Under the pieces are notes generated by a model. The model searched no databases. It was not told the DNA's origin and was given only the letters and a program-made list of their open reading frames with translations. Positions 1 through 7,648 of a DNA stretch of 15,928 bases are shown piece after piece. The number at the start of each line of letters is the position of its first letter. Position 1 is the first letter of the stretch. Source of the DNA: an uncultured Ideonella sp. (GTDB lineage Bacteria; Pseudomonadota; Gammaproteobacteria; Burkholderiales; Burkholderiaceae); NCBI GenBank assembly GCA_946479475.1, contig CAMLGG010000113.1, positions 1 through 15,928 on the forward strand. Reading direction: 5' to 3'. The translations under genes were made by a program, and so were the position numbers.

Positions 1-487
1 CCTTGCTCATCGAGTAGTCGAGGTACAGCCCCGGCGAGCCGACCCGCGCCGCGGCCGAGGAGAGGTTCACGATCACCCCGCCGCGGCCGCCCTGGCGCAG
101 CGACATGCGCCGGATGGCCGAGCGCGCGCACAGCATCGGGCCGCTGAGGTTCACCGCCCACATGCGCTGCAGCCGCTCGGGCGTCATCTCATCGACCCGC
201 GCCGCCACGTCCACCACGCCGGCGTTGTTGACCAGCGCATGCAACGGGCCGAAGGCTTCGTCGAGGCTTGCGAACATCGTCTCGATGGCCAGCGGATCGG
301 CCACATCGGCCGGCACGACGAGGGCGCGCCGCCCCATCTCACGGATCCGCGCCGCCACCTGCTCGGCCGCCTCGATCTCGCGCCGGCAGTTGATCGCCAC
401 GTTCCACCCGGCCTTCGCGGCCAGCACCGCCACGGCCGCGCCTATGCCGCGGCTGCTGCCGGTCACCAGCAGGTTCTTCTCGCCCAT
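1..487 (-). CDS. SDR-family oxidoreductase, C-terminus cut by window edge
   Basis: This is the N-terminal part (162 residues) of a short-chain dehydrogenase/reductase, an NAD(P)-dependent oxidoreductase of the cytoplasm. The cofactor motif TGSSRGIG lies at about residues 9-16, the structural motif NNAG follows LHALV in mid-protein, and the active-site Ser (NLSSAAARVG) and the YxxxK pair (YSMSK) appear just before the edge. Two arginines after the second beta strand (NCRRE) suggest a preference for NADPH. The start is supported by AAGGAG six bases upstream of ATG. The usual family length is about 250 residues, so roughly 90 are missing beyond the window. A terminator hairpin sits directly upstream, so the gene is probably not co-transcribed with the TonB-like gene. 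The substrate cannot be told; FabG-like and sugar or alcohol dehydrogenases share these motifs. Confidence 0.93.
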   Translation of the reverse strand, partial: MGEKNLLVTGSSRGIGAAVAVLAAKAGWNVAINCRREIEAAEQVAARIREMGRRALVVPADVADPLAIETMFASLDEAFGPLHALVNNAGVVDVAARVDEMTPERLQRMWAVNLSGPMLCARSAIRRMSLRQGGRGGVIVNLSSAAARVGSPGLYLDYSMSK

Positions 488-509
488 CGGGTGCTCCTTG
501 ATGAGAAAG

Positions 510-544
510 ACAAGGGGCCCCGGCGCGCGAGCGTCCGGGGCCCT
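510..544 (-). terminator. Rho-independent terminator after the chemoreceptor/TonB unit
   Basis: A perfect 9-bp GC-rich stem (GGGCCCCGG at 515-523 pairs with CCGGGGCCC at 535-543) encloses an 11-base loop. Read on the minus strand it is followed by a T-rich tail (TTGTCTTTCT). It lies 25 bases past the stop codon of the TonB-like gene and ends only about 25 bases before the SDR start codon. Confidence 0.7.
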
Positions 545-568
545 GCGATTGTGGCGAACAGGCTTGAC

Positions 569-916
569 TCAGTCCTGCGAGAACACCAGCTTGAGCTCGA
601 AGCTCTGCGGCTTGCCGGTGCCCTCGAACTTCCACTGGTTCAAGGCCGTCGTGGCGGCCTCGTTGAAGACCTTGGCCTTGGCCGGCGTGGCTTCGACGAT
701 GGCGACCTCGGTCACCGCGCCGGCGCCGTCGATCGACAGCTTGGCCTTGAGCACGCCGTCGGTGATGCCCTTGCGGGTCGCTTCACCGGGGAACTCCGGA
801 GGCACCTTCTTGAGGATCTTGGGCGCGCCATCGGCCAGGGCGGGTGCGGGCGTGAGGGCCAGGGCCGCGGCGAGCGCCGCCGCGGCCAGCGCGGCGAGAA
901 GAGTGTGGGCGTTCAT
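569..916 (-). CDS. Periplasmic TonB C-terminal-domain protein
   Basis: A 115-residue protein made of an Ala/Leu-rich signal peptide (residues 1-28, probable cleavage ALA|DG) and a single TonB C-terminal domain (about 35-113). The domain shows the usual PPEFP start, the central LSIDGAGAVTEV strand pair and the AATTALNQWKF helix-strand end. It lacks the membrane anchor remaining in place and the Pro-rich spacer of a true TonB, so if the signal peptide is cleaved the product is a free periplasmic domain that could not itself transduce energy through ExbBD. In the TonB family this domain binds outer-membrane receptors or other envelope partners. It starts 26 bases after the chemoreceptor stop codon, with AAGGA upstream of ATG, and probably shares its transcript. 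The partner is unknown. Confidence 0.85.
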   Translation of the reverse strand: MNAHTLLAALAAAALAAALALTPAPALADGAPKILKKVPPEFPGEATRKGITDGVLKAKLSIDGAGAVTEVAIVEATPAKAKVFNEAATTALNQWKFEGTGKPQSFELKLVFSQD

Positions 917-942
917 GATGCAAATCCTTTTCGTTCAGGGCT

Positions 943-2499
943 TCAGGCGGCGGAAGGCACGCGGAAGAACTCCACCGAGGCGACCAGGCGCGAGGCGTTG
1001 GCCTTCAGCGATTCGGTCGTGGCGGCCAGTTGCTCGACCAGCGCGGCGTTCTGCTGGGTGGCCTGGTCGAGGTCGGCCACGCTGGTGTTGACCGAGCCGA
1101 TGCCGGACTCCTGCTGCGCGCTGGCCACGCTGACCTCCTCGATCAGCTGGCGCACGCCCACCACCTCGTCGACGATGCCCTTGATGCGGCTGCCGACGTC
1201 GGCCACGGTCTGGGTGCCGACGGCGACCTTGTCGGCCGAGTCGTCGATCAGGACCTTGATCTCCTTGGCGGCCGAGGAGGCGCGCGCGGCCAGGGAGCGC
1301 ACCTCGCCTGCCACCACCGCGAAGCCGCGGCCCTGCTCCCCGGCACGGGCCGCCTCCACCGCGGCGTTGAGCGCCAGGATGTTGGTCTGGAAGGCGATGC
1401 CGTCGATCACCGCGATGATGTCCTTGATGCGGTTGCTCGACTCGGCGATGCGGGTCATGGTGCCGACCAGGCTGTCGACCGACTCGCCGCCCTCGATCAC
1501 CGCGGCGCGGGCGCGATTGGCCACGCCGGTCGCCTCGCGCGACTTGGCGCTCGAGCCGGCGACGGTGGCGGAGATCTCCTCCATCGCCGAGGCGGTCTGC
1601 TGCAGGTTGGTCGAGGCGCGCTCGGTGCGGGCCGAAAGGTCCGCGTTGCCGTGGGCGATCTCGTCCGAGCTGTTGGCCACGTCGCGCGCGGCACGGGTCA
1701 CGTCCTCGATCACGTGGGTCAGGTGCGACTGCATGTCGCGCATCGCCGCCAGCAGGGTCGCGATCTCGTCGCGCCCCTGGGGCTCGATGCGGCTGCGCAG
1801 GTCGCCGCCCTTGATGGCCTGCGCGGCCTGGACGGCGCGGCCCAGCGGACGCGTGATGGAGCGCGAGATGGCGATGCCGGCGCCTATGGCCAGCGCGACA
1901 CCGATGCCGCCCAGCACCAGCGCACCGATGAAGGTGAAGCGCGCGGTCGACTGCCCCGCCTCGGCGCGTCGCTCGGCCTGCCGCGCCACCTCGTCGGACA
2001 AGGTGTTCGCGGCCTTCTCGTAGGCGGCCTGCACCGGGCGCAGCTCGATCAGCAGCGCCGTTCGAGCGTCGTCGGGGTTGCCCGCGTCCAGCGTCTGGAG
2101 GAACTTGCCCACCGCCTTGGTGTAGCCGTCCTTGGCTTCGCGCACCGCGGCGAAGGCCTGCGCGGCGTCGCCGGTGGCGCCGAAGGCGTCCAGCTTCGTT
2201 ATCGCATCGTCGGAGTCCGCCAGGGCCTTCCTGATCAGCTCGCGCTGCTTCTTGATCTGGCCCGCGCCATCGACGAGCAGCAGCTCGCGGCTGGCCCGCG
2301 CGATCACGCCCCCATGCTGCTGCAGGTTGTCTGCCAGCTGCACACGGGCCAGGTCCACATTCGCAGTCGCCTCCAGGTCATGGGCCAGGCGGGTGCTCGT
2401 CAATGCGCTGTAGCCGCAGATGGCGAGCAGCAGCGCGATGAAGGCACCGAAGGCCAGCGCCAGGCGGGCGCCGATCTTCATGTTCGAAAGGAGAAGCAC
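943..2499 (-). CDS. Methyl-accepting chemotaxis protein (Tar/Tsr-like topology)
   Basis: Transmembrane chemoreceptor of 518 residues from the GTG start chosen here. It has TM1 at about 12-33, a helical periplasmic sensor of the four-helix-bundle type (34-187), TM2 (188-212), a HAMP linker beginning SRSITRPLG (213-265) and a cytoplasmic signalling hairpin. The conserved tip that contacts CheA and CheW ([20 protein letters not shown] and following) lies at about 368-404. The protein ends [10 protein letters not shown] and lacks the NWETF-type CheR/CheB tether of enteric receptors. The GTG at 2499 is preferred because AGGAGGG (2507-2513) stands seven bases upstream; the first ATG (2481) has only pyrimidine-rich sequence before it. 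A likely sigma-28 promoter precedes the gene, which fits control with the flagellar regulon. The ligand cannot be inferred. Confidence 0.95.
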   Translation of the reverse strand: MLLLSNMKIGARLALAFGAFIALLLAICGYSALTSTRLAHDLEATANVDLARVQLADNLQQHGGVIARASRELLLVDGAGQIKKQRELIRKALADSDDAITKLDAFGATGDAAQAFAAVREAKDGYTKAVGKFLQTLDAGNPDDARTALLIELRPVQAAYEKAANTLSDEVARQAERRAEAGQSTARFTFIGALVLGGIGVALAIGAGIAISRSITRPLGRAVQAAQAIKGGDLRSRIEPQGRDEIATLLAAMRDMQSHLTHVIEDVTRAARDVANSSDEIAHGNADLSARTERASTNLQQTASAMEEISATVAGSSAKSREATGVANRARAAVIEGGESVDSLVGTMTRIAESSNRIKDIIAVIDGIAFQTNILALNAAVEAARAGEQGRGFAVVAGEVRSLAARASSAAKEIKVLIDDSADKVAVGTQTVADVGSRIKGIVDEVVGVRQLIEEVSVASAQQESGIGSVNTSVADLDQATQQNAALVEQLAATTESLKANASRLVASVEFFRVPSAA

Positions 2500-2506
2500 A
2501 ACAGAT

Positions 2507-2513
2507 CCCTCCT
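2507..2513 (-). promoter_or_regulatory. Shine-Dalgarno site that decides the GTG start of the chemoreceptor
   Basis: AGGAGGG on the minus strand with a seven-base spacer to GTG at 2499-2497. The alternatives are TTG at 2517, which lies upstream of this site, and ATG at 2481, which has no purine-rich site. Confidence 0.7.
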
Positions 2514-2531
2514 GCAAAAAGAGCTTCGATG

Positions 2532-2553
2532 TCGGCCCTTGGGTCCGGGCCGA
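2532..2553 (-). other. Hairpin at the predicted 5' end of the chemoreceptor mRNA
   Basis: TCGGCCC (2532-2538) and GGGCCGA (2547-2553) form a 7-bp stem with an 8-base loop. It starts about where transcription from the predicted sigma-28 promoter would begin, so it would cap the 5' end of the mRNA. A role in mRNA stability is inference. Confidence 0.4.
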
Positions 2554-2561
2554 TCGGTGCA

Positions 2562-2588
2562 GTATCGGCAGTGCCTGTTGCCACTGAA
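2562..2588 (-). promoter_or_regulatory. Probable sigma-28 (FliA) promoter of the chemoreceptor gene
   Basis: On the minus strand, GCCGATAC (2569-2562) matches the flagellar sigma factor -10 consensus GCCGATAA at 7 of 8 bases. The -35 box TTCAGTGG (2588-2581) matches TAAAGTTT at 5 of 8 bases, with exactly the expected 11-base spacer. Transcription would start near 2554, giving a leader of about 55 bases before the GTG codon. FliA control of chemoreceptor genes is well established; the site here is a prediction from the match. Confidence 0.6.
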
Positions 2589-2711
2589 GGCTCCAGTTCG
2601 GCGGTCTTCGCGGCCCAGTTCCAGCTGGGGTACCAAACGAAGGGGCGCGTTCGCGTATCCCATGACAGGCCCGACCCCCCTAAGCCCGATGAAGCTAGCG
2701 TTTGTCCTTAT

Positions 2712-2723
2712 GACGTCGACGTC
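2712..2723. repeat. Perfect 12-bp palindrome GACGTCGACGTC
   Basis: Fully self-complementary, and also a near-tandem of two GACGTC units. Its place in a divergent intergenic region makes an operator possible; no known regulator site is recognised. Confidence 0.35.
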
Positions 2724-2840
2724 CTCACTCGGTAACTTGCATTCGCTGGAAAAATCCCAGCTGACTCGTTGAACAAGATCCAACTGAGGAGTTAGGGCTC
2801 AGTACACGGTTAGACAGTCAGTCATTTCTGTCCTATTCAC

Positions 2841-2844
2841 GAGG
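2841..2844 (+). promoter_or_regulatory. Ribosome binding site of the secreted-protein gene
   Basis: GAGG six bases upstream of ATG at 2851. An in-frame ATG at 2845 directly abuts this site and cannot use it, so 2851 is chosen as the start. Confidence 0.6.
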
Positions 2845-2850
2845 ATGTGT

Positions 2851-3534
2851 ATGAAGAAGACTTCTCTCCTGGCCGCTGCGGCCGTTCTCGCTCTCACCTC
2901 CGGCTTCGCCTGCGCTGCTCCCACCGCTGCGGCTTCCAGCCACGGCGCACTGCGTGTGGTGCCTGCCCAGAATCCGGACGCGGTTCTTTATGACCAGATG
3001 GACAACGACTCCGGCATCGGGATCACGTCGCAGAACTTCGAAGCCAGCTTCGACATTTATGACAACATGGGCGCGGATGACTTCACCGTGCCGAGCGGCT
3101 TCATCTGGAAGGTGTCGGAAGTCGATGTCGCGGGCGTCTACTACAACGGCGCCGGCCCGGCTGCTTCGGTCCACGTGTCGTTCTACAAGAGCAAGGGCGG
3201 CCTGCCCGGCAAGCTGGTGGCCGACTTCCCGGCCGAGGCCTACACCGACAGCACGGGCTTCGGCTCGTTCAACGTCAAGCTGTCGTCCAAGGCGAAGCTG
3301 AAGGCCGGCAAGTACTTCGTCGGTGTCGCGGCGAACATGGACTTCGGGGTCGGCGGCCAGTGGGGCTTCGAGACCCGCACCGTGCAGAGCGGCAACCCGG
3401 CGGCGTGGCAGAACCCCGGTGACGGCTTCGGCACCGGCTGCACCACCTGGGGCGTCGAGAGCGTGTGCATCGCGTCCGGCCAGGGCCCGGACAAGATGTT
3501 CCGCATCGTCGGCAAGTCCGTCGCGGCTCAGTGA
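2851..3534 (+). CDS. Secreted beta-rich protein of unknown function
   Basis: A 227-residue protein with a clear Sec signal peptide (MKKTSLL then an Ala/Leu core, cleavage near residue 22). There is no lipobox, because the residues before Cys21 are G-F-A. The mature part looks like a beta sandwich: alternating hydrophobic strands with many Gly, Asp and Asn turns, including IYDNMGADDFTVP (69-81), GFIWKVSEVDVAGVYY (83-98), SVHVSFYKSKGGLPG (106-120) and KYFVGVAANMDFGVGGQWGFE (154-174, read in parts). Cys197 and Cys206 could form a disulfide. I do not recognise a named family; similar stretches occur in secreted proteins and as accessory modules of exported enzymes. It stands alone on its strand between a divergent chemoreceptor and a hairpin pair. 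Periplasmic or extracellular location is confident; function is not assigned. Confidence 0.85.
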   Translation: MKKTSLLAAAAVLALTSGFACAAPTAAASSHGALRVVPAQNPDAVLYDQMDNDSGIGITSQNFEASFDIYDNMGADDFTVPSGFIWKVSEVDVAGVYYNGAGPAASVHVSFYKSKGGLPGKLVADFPAEAYTDSTGFGSFNVKLSSKAKLKAGKYFVGVAANMDFGVGGQWGFETRTVQSGNPAAWQNPGDGFGTGCTTWGVESVCIASGQGPDKMFRIVGKSVAAQ

Positions 3535-3550
3535 CGTAAGGCGGATGGAA

Positions 3551-3570
3551 GGGGCCGAGCGTTCGGCCCC
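3551..3570 (+). terminator. GC-rich hairpin after the secreted-protein gene
   Basis: A perfect 8-bp stem, GGGGCCGA (3551-3558) and TCGGCCCC (3563-3570), with a 4-base loop, 16 bases past the stop codon. It has no T run of its own and is followed by a second hairpin. Confidence 0.5.
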
Positions 3571-3586
3571 CGTGCCCATCACCCAG

Positions 3587-3616
3587 GAAGGCGGCCAAGG
3601 CCGCCTTCTCCATTTC
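3587..3616 (+). terminator. Terminator-like hairpin with T-rich tail
   Basis: GAAGGCGGCC (3587-3596) and GGCCGCCTTC (3599-3608) form a 10-bp inverted repeat (about 9 bp with a 4-base loop), followed by TCCATTTCT. It is the better terminator of the two tandem hairpins before the sulfotransferase gene. Confidence 0.6.
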
Positions 3617-3639
3617 TGCCCTGGCCTACAGTCGACCCG

Positions 3640-5298
3640 ATGAGCTCCGATGCCTTCGCCCAGGCCGGTGCGCGCCTGGCGGCCCAGCGGCCGCCCCTGG
3701 GCCCCGGGCTGCAGAAGATCGCCGCACTGCTGCACCCGGGCCAGCCGCCAGCCCTGGCGCAGGTCGCCCTCGATTCGTATCTGCGAGAGCGCCCTGGCGA
3801 CGCCGATGCGCTCAACCTCCAGGCGCGCGCCGCGCTGCGCCTAGGCCGGAGCGAAGAAGCGATCGCCGCGCTCGAACGCTGCCTCGCGGCCGCGCCGGAT
3901 TTCGCGATTGCGCGCTACAACCTGGCCAACCTGCTCTTCAAGCAGCACCGCGGCGAAGAGGCGCTGGGGCACGTCGAGCATCTGCTCGCCGAGGAGCCGG
4001 GGAACCCGCTGTATCGAGAGATGAAGGCGGCCATGCTCGAGACCGGCATCGACCTGGCTCAGTCGGTCAACCTGTATCAGGCGCTGGCGCAAGAGCATCC
4101 TCGGCGAGCAGAGTCCTGGCTGCGGCTGGGCCACGCGTTGCGCGCCTGGGGAGACCGCGAGGGCTGCGTGGGCGCCTATCGCCAAGCCATCGAGTGCCGG
4201 CCCGGCCTGGGAGCCGCCTGGTGGGGCCTGGCCAACCTGCGCACCATGGCCTTCGGGGCCGATGATCTCGACGAGATGCAGCGCCAGCTCGAACGCGCAG
4301 ACCTCTCGCCGGCCGATCGCACGGGCCTGCTCTACGCGCTCGGCAAGGCCCGCGAGGACGAAGGCTGCTACGAGGCGGCCTTCGGCCACTATGCCGAGGG
4401 CAACGCCGCGATGCGCCAGGGCCTTCGCTATCAGGCCGAGACGCTCACGCGCAGCGTCGCGCGGCAGAAGGCCGTGTTCACGCCGGACTTCCTCGAGGCC
4501 AGGCGCGGCGCCGGCTGCACGGCCCCCGATCCGGTCTTCATCCTGGGCCGACCACGATCGGGCTCCACGCTGGTCGAGCAGATCCTCGCCAGCCACCCGG
4601 CCATCGAGGGCACCTCCGAGCTGCCCTACATCGGCGCCATCGCGTCGGAGCTGGCCATCGAAGCGAGCGGCCAACCCGACGGCGCCTTCGGCGTCGCGCA
4701 TCTGAAGGCACTCGAACGGCTGCCGCCTTCACGCCTGACCGAACTCGGCGAGCTCTACCTGCGGCGCGCGGCCCGCCACCGCCAGCTCGGCCGGCCCTTC
4801 TTCATCGACAAGATGCCGGCCAACTTCTTCCACGTCGGCCTGATCGCGCTGATCCTGCCCGAGGCGAAGATCATCGACGTGCGCCGCCACCCGGTCGCCT
4901 GCTGCCTTTCGATCTTCAAGTCGTACAGCAGCAAGGGCAGCCTGGGACTGGCGGAGCTGGGCCGGTTGCACCGGGACTACGTCGACCTGATGGCCCACTT
5001 CGAACGCGTGCTGCCCGGCCGCATCGCCCGCGTGACCTACGAATCGCTGGTGGCGGAGCCGGAGGCCGAGGTGCGCCGCCTGCTGTCGTGGCTGGGCCTG
5101 CCGTTCGAACAAGCCTGCCTGCGCTTCCACGAAACGAGACGCGCCGTGCTGACGCCCAGTTCAGAGCAGGTGCGCCAACCCTTGTTCACGAGCGCGGTGG
5201 ACCACTGGCGGCATTTCGAGCCATGGCTGGGGCCGTTGATCGAGAGCCTGGGCCCGGTCCACACCGACTACCCGGCCGTGCCCTCCGGGATGGGCTGA
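3640..5298 (+). CDS. TPR-sulfotransferase fusion protein
   Basis: A 552-residue protein with N-terminal tetratricopeptide-like helical repeats (about 35-260; for example the helices around ALNLQARAALRLGRSEEAIAAL and ARYNLANLLFKQHRGEEAL, read in parts) and a C-terminal sulfotransferase domain (about 297-540). The 5'-phosphosulfate loop GRPRSGST is at 303-310, SELPY follows at 326-330, DKMP at 390-393, and the 3'-phosphate motif DVRRHPVACCLSIFKS at 413-428. The family transfers sulfate from PAPS to a hydroxyl acceptor and resembles tyrosylprotein sulfotransferases; the TPR part presumably binds the acceptor. No signal peptide is visible, so it is probably cytoplasmic. The acceptor is unknown. 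No strong ribosome binding site precedes the ATG. The gene ends 17 bases from the convergent moaC. The fold is confident, the substrate is not. Confidence 0.93.
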   Translation: MSSDAFAQAGARLAAQRPPLGPGLQKIAALLHPGQPPALAQVALDSYLRERPGDADALNLQARAALRLGRSEEAIAALERCLAAAPDFAIARYNLANLLFKQHRGEEALGHVEHLLAEEPGNPLYREMKAAMLETGIDLAQSVNLYQALAQEHPRRAESWLRLGHALRAWGDREGCVGAYRQAIECRPGLGAAWWGLANLRTMAFGADDLDEMQRQLERADLSPADRTGLLYALGKAREDEGCYEAAFGHYAEGNAAMRQGLRYQAETLTRSVARQKAVFTPDFLEARRGAGCTAPDPVFILGRPRSGSTLVEQILASHPAIEGTSELPYIGAIASELAIEASGQPDGAFGVAHLKALERLPPSRLTELGELYLRRAARHRQLGRPFFIDKMPANFFHVGLIALILPEAKIIDVRRHPVACCLSIFKSYSSKGSLGLAELGRLHRDYVDLMAHFERVLPGRIARVTYESLVAEPEAEVRRLLSWLGLPFEQACLRFHETRRAVLTPSSEQVRQPLFTSAVDHWRHFEPWLGPLIESLGPVHTDYPAVPSGMG

Positions 5299-5315
5299 GG
5301 GATCGGGCCCGAAGC

Positions 5316-5795
5316 TCAGTCAGCCACCCAGTGCCCCGACTTGCCGCCCTGCTTCTCGAGCAGCCGGATGTCGCCCATCACCATGCCGCGGTCGGCCGCC
5401 TTGCACATGTCGTAGATGGTCAGCAGGCCGACCTGCACGGCGGTCAGGGCCTCCATCTCGACGCCGGTGCGGCCGAAGGTCTCGGCCTGGACGGTGCAGT
5501 GCACGGCCGAGGCGGCTTCATCGAGCGTGAACTCGGCGCTCACGCGGGTCAGCGGCAGGGGATGGCAAAGGGGGATCAGCTCGGCGGTGCGCTTGGCCGC
5601 CTGGATGGCGGCGATGCGCGCTATGCCGATCACGTCGCCCTTGCCGGCCTGGCCGCTGGCGATCAGCGCCCAGGTCGAGGGCTGCATGCGGATGGTGCCG
5701 GTGGCGCGCGCCACGCGGTGGGTCTCGGCCTTGGCCGAGACGTCCACCATGTGGGCCTGGCCGTGGCTGTCGAAATGGGTCAGCGGGTCGCTCAT
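5316..5795 (-). CDS. moaC: Cyclic pyranopterin monophosphate synthase MoaC
   Basis: A 159-residue protein, the normal length for MoaC, which with MoaA makes cyclic pyranopterin monophosphate in the first steps of molybdenum cofactor synthesis in the cytoplasm. Conserved motifs are visible: MVDVSAK near the N-terminus, KGDV (52-55), the LCHP motif, GVEMEAL and DMCKA with the catalytic Lys region, and the GKSGHW end. The start is the only sensible ATG before MVDVSAK, although no strong ribosome binding site is seen. No other moa gene lies nearby. It is divergent from the M48 protease gene with only 39 bases between the start codons, so their promoters must overlap or lie inside the neighbouring genes. 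Confidence 0.97.
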   Translation of the reverse strand: MSDPLTHFDSHGQAHMVDVSAKAETHRVARATGTIRMQPSTWALIASGQAGKGDVIGIARIAAIQAAKRTAELIPLCHPLPLTRVSAEFTLDEAASAVHCTVQAETFGRTGVEMEALTAVQVGLLTIYDMCKAADRGMVMGDIRLLEKQGGKSGHWVAD

Positions 5796-5834
5796 CGGCA
5801 AAGGCCGGACACACTCGATGCGCCGGCCGGTGTC

Positions 5835-7586
5835 ATGATAGCGAGCCCCGCCCGGCGCGCCGCCGGCGGAACCTCCGGCCCGGCGCCGACTCCATCGGGG
5901 CCACGCCCGGTCCGTCCCACGCCCTTGCCGCCGCCGTCCGCCTTGCCCGCCTCCCTCGCCCGCCGGCGCCGCCCGGCCCGCCTCGCCCCTCTCGCCCTCG
6001 GTTTCGTGGCCGCCGCACTGATCGCCACCTGGCCGGCCAGCGCGCCCCAGGCCCAGGTGCGCCTGCCGGCGCTGGGCGACTCGGTTTCCGAGGATTTCGA
6101 CATCCTGACCGAACGCCGCTACGGCGACCGGATCATGCGCGAGATCCGCCGCGACCCGGCCTACCTCGACGACCCGGCCCTGCAGGAGTACCTCCTCTCG
6201 CTGTTCGACCCGCTGGTGAAGGCGGCCCGCTCGCGCGGCGAGATCGGGCCGGACCTGGACAACGCCTTCGCCTGGGAGCCCTTCCTGGTCGAGGACAAGG
6301 TCGTCAACGCCTTCGCGCTGCCGGGCGGCTATGTCGGCGTCTACCTGGGGCTGATCGCGCTGACGGGCAGCAGCGACGAGCTGGCCTCGGTGCTGGCCCA
6401 CGAGCTTTCCCACGTCACCCAGCGCCACATCGCCCGCAGCGCGATCAGCCAGCAGCGGCAGGGCCTCGCGGCCATGGCCGGCATGATCCTGGGCGTGCTG
6501 GCCGCCAGCCGGGCGAACAGCACGGATGCGGCTCAGGCGGTGATCATGGGCACCCAGGCGGCGGCGGCGCAGGGCCAGCTCAATTTCTCGCGCGAGATGG
6601 AGCGCGAGGCCGACCGCATCGGCATAGAGGTGCTGAGCAGCGCCGGCTTCGCGCCGGCGGGCATGGTGGGCATGTTCGAGAAGCTCGACAACGCGATGCG
6701 GCTGAACGACAGCAACCAGTACCCCTACCTGCGCAGCCATCCGCTCACCATCGAGCGGATCAGCGATGCGCGCCTGCGCGTTCGCGAGGCCGGGCAGCCG
6801 GCGCCCGTGCACTCGCCGGTGCCGCACGCGCTCATGCAGGCCCGCGCCCGTGCCCTGATGGACCCGACCGACCAGGCGATGCTGCGGCTGCAGGGGCTCG
6901 GGAACGCGGCTGTGCCAGGCACCGGCCCGGCGGCCGACGTGGCCCGCCTGGCAACGCTTTACAGCGGTGCGCTCGCCTCCCTGCGGCTGCGGGATTTCGA
7001 ACGCGGCCTGCGCATCCTCGCCGCCGGCGAGGCGATGGCGGCCGGCCCGTTCGCCAAGGAGCCGCAGGCCGCGCGCCAGTTCGCGATGCTCAAGGTCGCC
7101 ATGCTTTCCGAGCGTGGCGGCCCGGCGGCTCAGCTCGGGCCGGCGCTGACCGAGGCGCTCGCGCCGCTGAAGGCCGACACTTCTCGCCCCGCGCTGATGG
7201 TGCGGGCGCAGGCCGCGCTGGCCCGGCAGCGCGCCGGTGATCCGGCGGCCGCCGAGGCCCTGCGCCAGGCCACCGAAGCGCTGCAGACCTGGGTCGCCGA
7301 GCACAAGCGCGACGCCCTGGCCTGGCAGACGCTGGCCCAGTGCGCCGAGCCCCTGGGCCTGCGGCTGCGTTCGCTGCGGGCGGGCGCCGAGGCCGCCTAT
7401 GCCGGCGGCGACATCCTCGGCGCGGTCGACAGGCTGCGCGCGGCGCGGCAGATCGCCCAGGACACCCGCTCCGAAGACTACATCGAGGTCTCCGTGATCC
7501 AGTCCCGCCTGCGCGAGATGGAGGTCGACCGGCGCCGCCTGCTGGCCGAGATGCGCGGCGAAAGGCATCCGGAAGACGTCAACTAG
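5835..7586 (+). CDS. BepA/YfgC-like periplasmic M48 metalloprotease with TPR-like tail
   Basis: A 583-residue zinc metalloprotease of family M48. The active-site helix carries HELSH (189-193) and the third zinc ligand should be Glu256 in EREAD (256-260). SHP (301-303) probably matches the loop that holds the regulatory His of E. coli BepA. A helical TPR-like region follows (about 330-570). BepA degrades or helps assemble LptD and BAM substrates at the outer membrane. The signal peptide core is [14 protein letters not shown] (53-66), cleaved near APQAQ. The 48 residues before it are Pro/Arg-rich and unusually long for an n-region. The ATG at 5835 is the only in-frame ATG that keeps the signal sequence; TTG codons nearer the core are alternatives. 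The frame stays open far upstream through the moaC shadow, so the start is the least certain part. Confidence 0.92.
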   Translation: MIASPARRAAGGTSGPAPTPSGPRPVRPTPLPPPSALPASLARRRRPARLAPLALGFVAAALIATWPASAPQAQVRLPALGDSVSEDFDILTERRYGDRIMREIRRDPAYLDDPALQEYLLSLFDPLVKAARSRGEIGPDLDNAFAWEPFLVEDKVVNAFALPGGYVGVYLGLIALTGSSDELASVLAHELSHVTQRHIARSAISQQRQGLAAMAGMILGVLAASRANSTDAAQAVIMGTQAAAAQGQLNFSREMEREADRIGIEVLSSAGFAPAGMVGMFEKLDNAMRLNDSNQYPYLRSHPLTIERISDARLRVREAGQPAPVHSPVPHALMQARARALMDPTDQAMLRLQGLGNAAVPGTGPAADVARLATLYSGALASLRLRDFERGLRILAAGEAMAAGPFAKEPQAARQFAMLKVAMLSERGGPAAQLGPALTEALAPLKADTSRPALMVRAQAALARQRAGDPAAAEALRQATEALQTWVAEHKRDALAWQTLAQCAEPLGLRLRSLRAGAEAAYAGGDILGAVDRLRAARQIAQDTRSEDYIEVSVIQSRLREMEVDRRRLLAEMRGERHPEDVN

Positions 7587-7606
7587 GAAAGCCCCGGGCG
7601 CTTTCC
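7586..7606 (+). other. Small hairpin at the end of the M48 protease gene
   Basis: GGAAAGC (7586-7592) and GCTTTCC (7600-7606) form a 7-bp stem with a 7-base loop, starting on the last base of the stop codon. No T run follows, so termination is doubtful; it may only mark the gene end or slow decay. Confidence 0.35.
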
Positions 7607-7648
7607 CCGATGGGCGCGGCGGCCGGCGGCCGCGACAGTGCGCGACTC

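Larger units (their letters stand above)
2589..2850. other. Noncoding region between chemoreceptor and secreted protein genes
   Basis: About 260 bases between divergent genes, visibly less GC-rich than the neighbouring coding DNA. No convincing protein is encoded here. It must carry the promoter of the gene starting at 2851, but no good sigma-70 pair was found: TTGAAC (2769-2774) has no decent -10 box at 17 bases. A perfect 12-bp palindrome lies at 2712-2723. Just upstream of the ribosome binding site, GACAG (2813-2817) and CTGTC (2828-2832) form a small inverted repeat around a repeated CAGTCAGTCA. I looked for c-di-GMP and guanidine riboswitch signatures on both strands and saw none. Confidence 0.5.

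Noticed and set aside
2479..2481. ATG as the start of the chemoreceptor
   Set aside because: The sequence before it is pyrimidine-rich with no ribosome binding site, whereas the in-frame GTG 18 bases upstream has AGGAGGG at proper spacing.
2500..2760. Possible c-di-GMP (GEMM) or guanidine riboswitch before the chemoreceptor
   Set aside because: Short fragments such as AAACGCTAGC and GGGATACG recall parts of known classes, but the conserved core, paired stems and order are absent on both strands.
2811..2839. TAGACA and TATTCA as a promoter for the secreted-protein gene
   Set aside because: The -10 match is poor and the transcript would begin inside the ribosome binding site.
5316..7568. Minus-strand open frame of 750 codons that would fuse moaC to upstream sequence
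   Set aside because: Only the last 159 codons match a protein family (MoaC). The rest is the shadow of the M48 protease gene.
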